Source: Bostrychus sinensis
Taxonomy: Eukaryota > Chordata > Actinopteri > Gobiiformes > Eleotridae
NCBI GenBank assembly: GCA_020698575.1
Contig: CM036252.1
Location: 26,985,206-27,049,205 of the forward strand
DNA: 64,000 nucleotides
Direction: 5' to 3'
Below, piece by piece: positions 1-10,900 of this stretch (positions within the stretch are counted from its first letter, which is position 1; every line of letters begins with the position of its first letter). The position numbers and the translations under genes are program-made. The notes under the pieces are model-generated. The model saw only the letters and a program-made list of their open reading frames with translations, had not been told where the DNA came from and made no database searches.

Positions 1-206
1 AAGAGCACTTCCTGGTTTCACGTGTCTATGTAGAGCAGTGACACTGATCGTATTCAGCTCTTGAAAAGGGCAGCACCTCAGCATACAGGATTACTCAAAC
101 AGGTATGAATGAATGCTACTCCATGTATGTTTTTGAGGTGAAAGCAAAATAACACAGATAAATATATAAAAAAAAAAAAAAATCAAGTTACCATAATAAG
201 GGACCT
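1..206 (+). mobile_element. TTAA-flanked MITE, right end only (family A)
   Basis: The sequence matches the 3' half of the better preserved copy at 30384-32035: a CAGGATTACTCA-like block, TATGTTTTTGAGGTG, then a terminal GGGACCT followed by TTAA at 207-210. The left part lies outside the window. The TTAA target and short inverted AGGTCCC ends suggest a piggyBac- or Kolobok-type non-autonomous element; the superfamily is inferred. Confidence 0.7.
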
Positions 207-977
207 TTAAATTAACATTTTACATTGACAATTATTACAAATTGACCAACTCTAATTAAACATTTCCTGTATTAACAAATGCCAGGGTGAGACTCCATTT
301 ACCAAGAATTAAAACTGCTGCACTGACTTAATTACATTCATGAGAGTCAATAATTACGATGAATAATTGTGAACTAGTCAATATATGCTACTCTGACACA
401 AACTAATGAGGAAGTGCGCTAATTAAGTCAATGCTAATGACCTGCCAAAGACTGCATAGCCTAAAGCGAAGTGTATCTATAAATATGTCTCACTGATCTG
501 TCAAAAAATAAAGTGAAATTCAGTCCAAGTGTATAATGGAACAGCATATATAAGGACCGCGTTTCCCACCATACAGCAGGGAGCAGAGGAGAACTAGCTG
601 CTGTTAGGCTCGAGAAAAGAGATGGAGAAGGAGTAGTAGCAGTGTGTGAAACGTGTGAATGTGAGTCCAGTGGAGCACAGTGACCTTCATGGATGTGTGA
701 TTAGAGCTGAGGCAGGAGCAGGAAGTGGAAAATCAGTAGGAGACTTACAACTATTCTGGAGTGTTACTTTGTAGAAATATACAATAGCAAGCTTCCAGAT
801 GAATATGATTTAATTTATACAATTTACAGAAAAATATACTGTATATGTTGATACAATAGATATGTTTTTTATGGCAAAATATAAAAACTTTATTTTTAAA
901 ACAGCTTGAAAAATTGTTGGTTTCATCCTAAGACATTAGTGTTTGTATAGTTTCATCTCAAAAAAATGTGAATATGT

Positions 978-1150
978 GCCGCTGTATGGCTCAGTGGTAG
1001 AGCTGAAGCTTATATACAGCGCAACTACAGCTTGCCTTGGTGTTGTGGGTTCGAGTCCGGATTCTGACAGTTTGCCAAATGTCTCTCTCCTCGATTTCCT
1101 CTATACTGTGTCCTATTAATAAAGCCCAAAACATGGCCATACATATTTAG
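978..1150 (+). repeat. tRNA-derived SINE (family 1)
   Basis: A tRNA-like head shows an A box (TGGCTCAGTGGTAGAGC) and a B box (GGTTCGAGTCC). A tail follows with TTTCCT, TACTGT and TAATAAAGCC, shared with the copy at 5382. It is a retroposed RNA polymerase III-type element, not a functional tRNA gene: the spacing and stem pairing are wrong for a tRNA. Confidence 0.75.
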
Positions 1151-1881
1151 TTCAATTGTGATGATTATAAAGATTATGTAACATGTGATATTCTAAATTA
1201 TTAGATTATGAGATCCCAAATTTTGGTTTTGATTAACTTTAAACCATAATCATCATGGTAAAAAAAAAAAAAAGAAGAAGCTTGAAATACATTTACTTTT
1301 ACATGACAATCTAATTTATTGCCATGCACCTGTATAAGTGGAATTACCTGCTTGAATTCCCATTTACATGTGAACATCGTTTAAAGGAACCATAAGTATA
1401 TATTTTGTATATTTCATAAAAATGACCCACATGTATCCTTAGATATGAAGTAAACATGTTTAAATGACATATTAGTTTTACTGATAACCATGGTACAGCT
1501 GATCTAGTCACAATAAAAATAAATACTGAACATAATGTCCAAGTTGTTTATGTTTACATTTTTTGTTTTGGTTCTAAAACAGCATTGCCAATCGTCCAAT
1601 CAGAAAAACCCACAGACCATTGTTTTGATTTTAGACTGCAGTACTGTTTTCAATCCAGTTCGGGCGCATACTGCTATTGCCCTTAAGTAAGTAGGGTAAA
1701 GAAACTCAAACTACTGCCTTTTAAACATGTAGGTTAAAATTCTATATGTCCCATGATTTAATTATGAAAAGCAAGTTCCCCAAATGTTAATAAGACATAT
1801 GATTTTGAAATCCTTGGTTTCTGGTTGCATAAAGAAGAATGTGCTCAGATTTAGTTGGTATTGGGTTGATATTGTACTCAC

Positions 1882-1989
1882 GTCATGACCAGTGTCTCGT
1901 CTCCTGGTTCACTCAGGAGTCCATCCACAAACACAGATGTGCTAGTGAAGTTATGGACTGTCCACGTTCTTCCCTCATCTATACTGAAC
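1882..1989 (-). CDS. sorcs2: sorcs2 exon k (last visible exon)
   Basis: 108 bp, entering in phase 2 (its first base completes the Lys codon begun in the 7025-7116 exon) and leaving in phase 2. It encodes K/FSIDEGRTWTVHNFTS, then TSVFVDGLLSEPGDETLVMT. It contains an Asp-box (SIDEGRTW) and a glycosylation sequon (NFT). The acceptor is cgtccacag and the donor gtgagt. It is one of the last propeller blades; the 10CC region should follow beyond the left edge. Confidence 0.95.
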
Positions 1990-4900
1990 CTGTGGACGAG
2001 AAAGACAGTGATCTGCTAAAACAACTTTCAACTCACAATGACTTTTCTGCACAGTATGTATTCCATGCTACTTGAAGACACACTCATTTTTTCCCCTTGT
2101 ATTTAAGGAGAAATAATTATTCAGTCAACACCAGTATTACAGAAGTCTTCTCTGAAAAAAATGAGACTGCAAGACCTCATCTGGGCTTCATGTGACTTCT
2201 GGAAAAAAACAAACAAAAACAAAAACAAAAAGCAGGCTAGCACAGAGGGACCAAAACATCTTTCTGTGAATAAATTAGTAAATTTTTCATACGCTTATAA
2301 TATTGTATTTCATTATTACTTAATGAGTGTTGTTACTCAGAGTAAAAAAAGTATTAAAATATGAATATTAATAAGTAGTGCTTGAATAAAAGGCAATGTA
2401 TTTTGGGATATTTATGTGTCCAGAGATCTAATGTGCAAAAAATATGAAATTTAACTACTAGCCTATTCAGTGCCCTTCTTCACCTAGTGTTAAAAACATA
2501 CTCTATAATATTTCAGTGAAAAAAGCTGAGGAGTTATTTGTAAAAGGATCGTTGCTTTCCAAGTGAAGATGTTATTGCCCTGGTGCATTCAAGCCTGTCC
2601 TACAGAAGAACAAGGTGCAATTATTTTGGCAGCTCAGTGGCAGGACACAGTAAAATGGTGGTGTTGAGTGTCTCCAAACTCACCACTTGACACTTTGATG
2701 AGTTTCTAGACTTCTTGTTTTGCTTCTATTGCTGATGGGAGATTACAGGTTTTTAGGAGTTCATGTCTTTTTCTAACAGATTTTCAAAGACTGGGAGCCT
2801 GAAACTAATATGTAATACCATTGGTTGCCACTAGATGCTGGCTCCAGAAATCCTGTCCCAATTTGACTTCTATCCAAACACTATTAAATTGTCCAGGACG
2901 CTTTACTAGAGCAGTTTGCTTGGTTTGGAACTTTTATGAGGTGTTCTGTTAACCACAAATGACGTAGAAGCTTGGTTAACAGCTAATTGGCTAAAATTTC
3001 TCTTGGATGGCATCACTCCACTGAACAACCCCACCAAGAGTAGCTTACATCAGATGCTGCAAACTTCTAGTGCTGACATCATCCCATACATATTTGCGCA
3101 ATTGGATTCACAGATTGCTAAAAATTAAGTTGAAGGTCATCTGTACAAAGTTGTTTTATACAAAACGTTTCACCTTTTAGCCCAAGAGCTTAGTCAATTC
3201 AAGCCAGTGAAGGGTGCAATGTCTTCCAGATTAACCTTTTTTTCCTGAATTCTCTCCTGGATGTCAGAGAACCCACACAGACGTCAGTTGTAAAAGTTTG
3301 CAAATGGACATGAAGAGTCAGCAGTTTCAGTCGACTAGGCCAGTGGTTCTCAACTGATGGGTTGGGACCCAAAAGTGGGTTGCAGAACTGTTTTCACTGG
3401 GTTGTGGGACTTTGCCAGGGCAAAAAAAAAAAGTTGAATTTTTAAAAATAAATCATCAATTTATTGATGATTTATGCCAATTTATGATGATTTCAGCAGA
3501 GAGGTTAGTGTTCTCGCCTCCCAGCAAGGAGATCGTGGGTTCGAGCCCCGGACCGACCAACACACCATCACATGAACTCTCTGGGTGGAGTCTGCTCTCC
3601 GGCTTCCTCCCACCGTCCAAAGACATGCATGTGTTAGGTGAATTGGTGACTCTAAATTGCCCCTAGTGAATGAATGTGAGAGTGAATGGTTGTCTGTCTG
3701 TGTTCGTCTCTGTGTCAGCCCTGCAACAAGCTGGCCCCTGTCCAGGGTGTACCCCGCCTACGGCCCAAAGTTACTGGGATAGGCTCCAGTCACCCGGGAC
3801 CCCTAACGGGAATAAACGGTAGAAACAAAAATTAATGAAAATCATCAATTTACACACCTAAACAGTAGGTGGAAGTGTGGGACATATAGAATAGAACAAT
3901 ATAAAAGAAACTCAACAAAAGCAAAAAAATCCAGTTCTAAAACGTTAGTTATACTTAAGTTGGATGTGAGTGCTGCCTAATTTTCCTCAGTATCTTCTCA
4001 TTTTCCTGAACTATTTCTTAATTTTTCTCACTATCTTTTTTTATTTGAGTCGCAGCTTGTCATTATAGAGTGATGGTGGGTCCCAAAGCCAGAGCAGTTG
4101 AGAACCACTGGACTAGGCAAACCATAAAGGGAGTAGCAGAGGGAAATGTTGCCTAAACTGAGGCCCCTTGTGGTCCAACCCTTGACAACAAAATAGATGG
4201 ATGGAACCCATGAATGTCTGAAATGGCACCAAAGATTATGCCAAAATTTACTGTTGGCTGTTAAGTAAATCAATACGTTATCAGAGCATTTACCAAGGCT
4301 CTCAAAACACACATTTTGACATACAGCAATATTTTTCTTTTGGCCTTTAGTAATGTTTTTGCTTTGTGTATTTTTAATAATAGTCTTTAACTGAATTGAA
4401 CTTTGAGTAAACACAGTCCAGAAGAATGCTCACAAATCTCATTACGCTCATTAAAGAACTGACTAATGACGTCTGATTCCACCTTTAAACTATCCTCTCT
4501 TCTGCACTGTCGGGCCTCTTATTGATTTAGGGGGACCAGAAGGGGGCTTAAGGGGGGTCTGTGAAGGACAATCCTCCCACAGACAGATGGCGGCCCGTCA
4601 GGAAAGGTCGTTTGATTTGTCTGCGTGATAAATGCCTCTCTTATCTCGGCTCTCTCATTATGTCGGCCTTATTTAGTAAGGTCGATCAGATAGGATCGCG
4701 GAGGCTGGAGAGACTGCGGAGCGTGGACCTACAGCTGGGACGGTCTGGTGAAGGGCACTGGGCTGATATGAAGGCTCTTGACATCCTCCGAGAAATAATA
4801 GTTTATTAACTTCAACGTAATCATAAGGAAACTGGATCAAACTTTTCTCAGAAATCCAGATCACATTGTTGAGTTGAAATTGACTTTGGCTGCCACTGAA

Positions 4901-7900
4901 ATGCAACAGAAAATTATGTCTAACTAGTATTATTGACAAGATATGGGTTATCATGTGTGGCCTGTCTGTTAACACATTTTATCTACTTGGAGAGTTGATC
5001 TAGTTCATTAGCATGTGATAAGTAATGAAAAGTGGACACTGATTAACATCTGAATGCAACTGGAGAAAGACAACCAAACCAAACAGCCTCTATATCCAAT
5101 CAGAAACAAAGCACCACTTAGGCACGACTGAGATAAATGAGAGGGGTTTCGGACCTGGGCAGTCAGTGATACTGTAAGCTGCTGGGATGATCAATGACAG
5201 TACATACCAAGAAATCATAAATAGCTGATGAATAAAAATCTTGCCTAGAGCCAGCTCTGCTGTGGATCTGGACAAGACGTTGACTATATCCATTGTGTGA
5301 AGATGGTTCTGCATAGCTACCAGTAAGTTAGTTTCTGTCGTCTGTTCTTGGTTCTTGTTGTGCTCAGCTGACTTTTATCACGTGCTGCGGTATGGCTCAG
5401 TGGTAGAGCTACTGCACATGTGCAGGGCAACTACTGCATGCTTTGGTAATGTCCCCTCTCTCCCCAATTTCCTACTATACTGTCTTATCAAAGCCTAAAA
5501 ATGGCCAAAAATGTATCTAAAAGAACAAAAACTGTCTTTTGTCACTAATTATGCCCAATTCTAGAGCAATGGGATTTCTAGTTGCACCACCTATAACTCA
5601 GAGGCCATGTTTTTAAGTTGGAAAATGAAAATGGTAGATTGCCCTCTTGCAGGTTTGAGCAAATAATTGCCAACAATGACTCTGACTCATTCAAACCTTC
5701 ATTAACTATGGGCAATTTAGAGTCAGCATTTCACCTACACATACATGTCAAACTCAGGCCCGCGGGCGAGATAATTTCCAAATTATATTAATAATGGCCC
5801 GGCAGAATGCTGCACTCAACTTGTTTGAACTATTATCTCCCATAATGCACTGCAGAAGCTGCGCCGCTGTGCGCCGGCACTGCCCCTCCCCCACTGTTTT
5901 AGCGAGCGGCATTTAACGAACCGCAGGAGCAGGCAGAGAGTGAAGGATTCTCAGACGGGACATTTAACTTTCCACAAAAGAAATGGACAAAGAGGGGTCA
6001 GTGAGAGCAGGAGCTTCTTAAACAGGTGGGACTCTCTGTAAAAACTCTACACTTTGTTTGTTGAGCTAATGTGGCAGTAATAAAAACAGGCTCTAACCGA
6101 ACAGCAGTGTAAGAACATCTCCTGTACAAACCCCGTCTCCACAAAGAAGCTACAGACAGCAGCAGTTTAAGAAGTCAGTGTCAGTGAAGCCAAGTTATCT
6201 GCTGAAGAGTTGTCTAAGTTCATTCATGGCACTGCCCTCCGTCACTAATTCCTCCTCACTACTTGTGCTCTAATGCACTCATTAACAACACACAGCGATC
6301 TAAAGCTTCACAGAAAGACCTGCTTCATACTGAGTCCTGCAGAGGACACAGAGGTGGACAATGGTTTGCTCTGTGAACGTACAGTAGGCCTGTGTTTGTA
6401 TGGAGTTGCTGACTCCTCTGCAGGATTAAAGTTGTGCTAGGATGATATTTATTCACATAAGGGGCTTGACATGCACCTTAATATTAATCAGCTGGTAGTA
6501 CCCACTGTCACAGTAAAACAGAGTGGACCTGGTGAAAACACCTGTCTTATATGAGGAGTTAGGTAAATAATACTTCATAAATAAATAATTGGTCAGTGTT
6601 AGTCACTCTGAGTCTGTGGCCTATTTGTTATTTGTTGAGTTCTAAGTTCTGATTTAATACCAAGCCCCTTAAAACCACAAATCTACATTTGTAGTTCTAT
6701 GGGGATGTTCTATTCTGTATTAAAGGCCTATTGTATCCTAACTGAGAACAAAAATACAGTAGGCTGGCTTTATTATTTATACAATACTCTTATTCGGCCC
6801 ACGACCAAGACTGGTTTTCTAATTTTGGCCCCAGCTCTGATTGAGTTTGACAGCCCTGACCTAACATGTGGTGGATGGTGGGTGAGAGTGCCTGGAGAGG
6901 ACCTATGGTAAGCAAGTGACAGTGGACATGCAAACCTGACTTTTTCTCGAGGTTTTTAATACCAATTTGACAATAGACACCTTCTAATGAATGTACAGCA
7001 GACAGTTAGTATGGAACTGCTTACTTCAGGATCTTCAGTGGGATGGACGTGTCCTTGATGGCAACAATGACTCCTCCATGATCCAAATACAGGATGTGGT
7101 GCTCCTCTTCAAACACCTGCAGAAATCAGGAACATAATACTCAAAACTTGCTCTTCTAAAGGTTTGGTGTTGATATTTTTTGCCAGTTCCGTACCTGTCT
7201 CCAAGTCTTGCCACAGTCCGAGGTTATGTACATGTCCTCCTTGTACTCCACCAGTTTGGAGCCCAGATTCCCTGCAGCACAGTATTTCATCAGAGTCAGA
7301 CTCAACAAAGTTCAGATGGGAACGATACAGCAGCCACGAGTCACCAAGGTCCAAACTTCTCTACACACAACTTTATATTGCTTTAACTTTCCATTTCAGC
7401 ACAGTGGTGACATTGAAAAACTGAATTTATAAAGTGAAGCTGACAGAAAGCTGTTGTGACTCTATGAAAGTTAAGGTCAAACAATCTATGTTTTTATACT
7501 TTTACATTAACACTTTGTACAGTTAAATCAGTTATGGAAAACTTGTTCACCTTGATGTTTTATGAAGTGCAAATGTTTTTGAAATGCAGCTTCGAAAGTT
7601 ATTAATCCAACTTTTTGTAAGAACACCCAAAAACACTCAAAAAGTAATTTATGTAATATTTAGAAAATGACAGTAAATTGTTTATTATTATTATTTCTAT
7701 TTATTATTTCTGTGTTTTCAGCCATCCAGGCGAATTCAATAAAAAAGGTTAAACAAGAAGGTCCTGGACAAGGTAGTAGAAAACACTTCACCCTTTATCC
7801 CAAAGAGGCGATGGTGGCGCAGTGGGTTAAGCATTCGCCCAGCAATCGGAGGGTAGCCGGTTCGAATCCCATCTGAAGCGCATACTGTCGTTGTGTCCCT

Positions 7901-10900
7901 GGGCAAGACACTTCACCCACCTTGCCTGTGTGAATGTGTTAGTGTGGCTGTGTTTGGTGGTGGTCGGAGGGGCCGTTGGCGCAGATTGGCAGCCACGCTT
8001 CCGTCAGTCTGCCCCAGGGCAGCTGTGGCTACAGAAGTAGCTCACCACCACCGAGTGTGACTGAGGAGTGAATGAATAATTGATCAATTGTAAAGCGTCT
8101 TTGAGTGTCCAAAAAAGCGCTATATAAATTCGATGAATTATTATTATTAGTCATTTCTACTGACTATTTCTACTATAATAACAACAACAACAATATTGTA
8201 ATTGTTGTTGTTATTGTTAGTATTATTATTGTTATTTATTTTTTATAATTTCTTTTTTTTTTTAGGAGATTGATTGAAGATGAAGAGATTGAAGAGATGT
8301 TTAGATGTAATAATAATGGGTTGGATTCACAGTCACACACTAGTGGTGGTAAGTCTTTAGCCATAGCTGCCCTGGGGCAGACTGACAGAGATGTGGCAGC
8401 CATTCTTCTTTTGACACTTGGTGCCAGTTTCCTATGTTAAAAATAGAACTCAAACCTATCTGTAGCAAAGCGGAACGGCAAGTCTTTGCTTGGACGTCCG
8501 TGTGCCGCCACCAGTGTGATGGGGCCGCCACATTGCTGCCATAATGCTGCCGTTCCGTGGTGCTTCTGCTTTTGATGTAAACTAGGGGTAAGGTCTTTGT
8601 TTGTGGCTCACTGGAACGAGCATATACCCCTGAGCTTCTTGAGACCAGGTCTAGGCTCTGTATCTCTAACATTGCAGGATAGGACCAGGACCAATGCCTT
8701 GCCTTTCTGTCTACATCTTGTGCTGTGTTGGCTAAAATTTGCAGCTTGTTGTGGAGGTGAAGACTTTGCTGAGGTTGGGCTGCTCCGCTATTACTGGAGA
8801 AAGGCTTGGTTTTCAAAGCCATTTGTGACCAAGTTATTTCAACAAAGGGCAGCGTGTCAAAACTCACATTGCACACTTTGCCTTGGTTCACTTTTTTACT
8901 TTACACTGGCCCAAGATCACAAACAAGCAGCAAGCAAGTAAAATAAATGTGAGCAAGCATAAATAAAGTGCTAGTGGCTGATTGTGCCCCTGATCTTGAT
9001 GGTTCAGACTGTAGTTGATGTTCTGAACTTTGACAGAAAGATTGTCCCCCCTCCACAGCTGTACTGTAGTTGTGTGTCTCACCTGCTCCCATGATGAGTC
9101 CTGGGGCGGAATCTTTGGTGTGGACTGTCCCAGACACATACGGGTTATCGGCCCATCGCAGGTGGAGATGCAGGTGACAGTCAGGCTGCAAGCAAAAAGT
9201 TCAGAGATTAGAATAGGCTTCTTATACAGTCTTTTAGTAATTCTCTGTTTTAAGTTTCTTTAAATGTAATATTAGTAAAGAGATGAATTAGCAATAAAGT
9301 ATGACACTATCTCAGTGAAGGACAGGTGAAGTGGAAACAGATAGTTATGCGGTCTAATAGATGGATATGTGATTATCCCACTTCAAACACACTTCATGTG
9401 GCTGTTCAGAGCTACTAATGGAAGATAATGGAAGCTAATGCATTTCAAATAAGACACAGAATAGAGATTTAAGAACGGAAACATCTGAAACATTTTCTCT
9501 TGTGTTTTTTAGGAAATACATATGAAGATAAAGATTAAGGATTTATGGATACTGTTGAAAATAATGCTGAGATGTTGTAGTCTAGTGCGAGTGCGCAGTT
9601 GACTTTCAACACTTCTTTAAAAATATTTGTATATGGTGTTGCTGTATAGCTCAGTTGGTAGAGCATGCGGCGCATATACAGAGCAACTACAGCTCGCCTC
9701 AGTGTTGTGAGTCTGAGTCAAAACTTCGACCATTTACAGCAGTGGTTCCCAACCTTTTTGGTTTTGTGTACCCCCAGGACCAGATTTATTCCTGGTTTGG
9801 ACCCAGCTTAGACCTGGTTTAGTCTTAGTTTAGTCCTAGTTTTAGGGTTAGTTTAGTCTTGGTCCTGGTTTTACCTGGTTTAGACCTGGTGTAGACCTAG
9901 TTTAGTTTTAGACCAGTTTGTTCCTGGTTCCCCTTCAAAAGCTAACCTTTGATGCTGCTCGGTTGTGAAGCTCGTGTGTCAAACACGCCAAAGGGGTTTG
10001 GCCTGCTTATATGCTCAATCACCAGCACATACGAGATTGAGTGCATCTGGTTGATTGGGCTGAGAAAATATAAAAGGCATGTGACAAGTCAGTTTGTCTT
10101 CAGTTTGTTTTCACTTGGTGAAAAGAGCTCTGTGTAAGAGAACATAAAAATGAGAAAAAAAAAAAAGTCCCTTCCTGGCAGCTGGCAGAGGAGGATCTTC
10201 ACGCATTCTGCTTTGAACACTACGATCTCTTGTCTAACAAGGTCTTGCGTGCTTGTCTCGCTTTCTTTGGGAGGCAAGACAGCACTTTCCGAGGACAAGG
10301 ATGAGGCCCATGCTGCTGCTGAGCATGGGTCTGATGACACCTCCTCCCTGGCTCCCTCTGCTGTTGCCTCGTGCCACAGCGGTCTCTCCTCTTTTTCGAT
10401 GATCTCCATGAGGAGCTCTCTCACTCATGGAGTCATCCATATTCGTCCCATGTTTTCGTCCCATAATGCTGACGTATTTAGCTATTATCGGGGTAGAGAC
10501 ATGGGGCTATGGGCGATGCCTCAGGTTGAGGAGGCGTTTGTGGGCTACCTCTCTGCTGGGACATTGTCCTCTCTACAGAAACTGACCCTCCCCACCAAGC
10601 CATGCCATGTTACGTCATCATTGGTGGGGAAGTTGTTTCGTCAAGCCGGTGTTGCACTGCACATTATGACAGTGTTGCAGGCCTATCAAGCTGACCTGCT
10701 AAAGGATCTGAGCGCAGGCGGTCTTTAGACCAAGAGGTGTTTTTAGAGCTCCACCAAGCCACAGATCTGTCTCTCTGGGCGACTAAGCAGATGGCCACTC
10801 AATGACTGCTTTGGTCACCGTGAAGAGGCATCTGTGGCTGAACCTCACGGGCATTAAAGAGAAGGACCAGGCCTTCCTCCTTGATGCCCCGGTCTCCCCC

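Larger units (their letters stand above)
1..1881. other. Intron (incomplete) downstream of the last visible sorcs2 exon
   Basis: Intron in gene sense beginning at the gtgagt donor beside base 1882 and running off the left edge. It holds the right end of a TTAA MITE (1-206) and a tRNA-headed SINE near 978-1150. The next expected coding block of the propeller is not seen. The remaining sequence is AT-rich and unremarkable. Confidence 0.8.
1990..7024. other. Intron between sorcs2 exons j and k
   Basis: 5.0 kb intron. It contains a hAT MITE with a nested SINE (3341-4110), a SINE (5382-5522) and a hAT-like remnant (5740-6858). A non-repetitive, more GC-balanced patch lies at about 4490-4800. Nothing else is recognised; no exon is needed here because the phases of the flanking exons match. 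Confidence 0.85.
7272..9082. other. Intron between sorcs2 exons h and i
   Basis: 1.8 kb intron containing a full SINE (7805-8146), an AAC/GTT palindromic microsatellite at 8169-8220 and a minus-oriented fragment of the same SINE 3' region near 8336-8400. The rest shows no gene. Confidence 0.85.

Noticed and set aside
541..575. TATA-box-like ATATATAAGG followed by a GC-richer stretch, a possible promoter
   Set aside because: Inside a sorcs2 intron, no coding frame follows, and AT-rich sequence makes chance TATA motifs likely.
978..1070. Possible functional tRNA gene
   Set aside because: A and B boxes are present but stems do not pair and the same head recurs in several SINE copies.
8340..8891. 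183-codon minus-strand frame
   Set aside because: No recognisable domain; its end runs through an inverted SINE fragment, and it lies in an intron.
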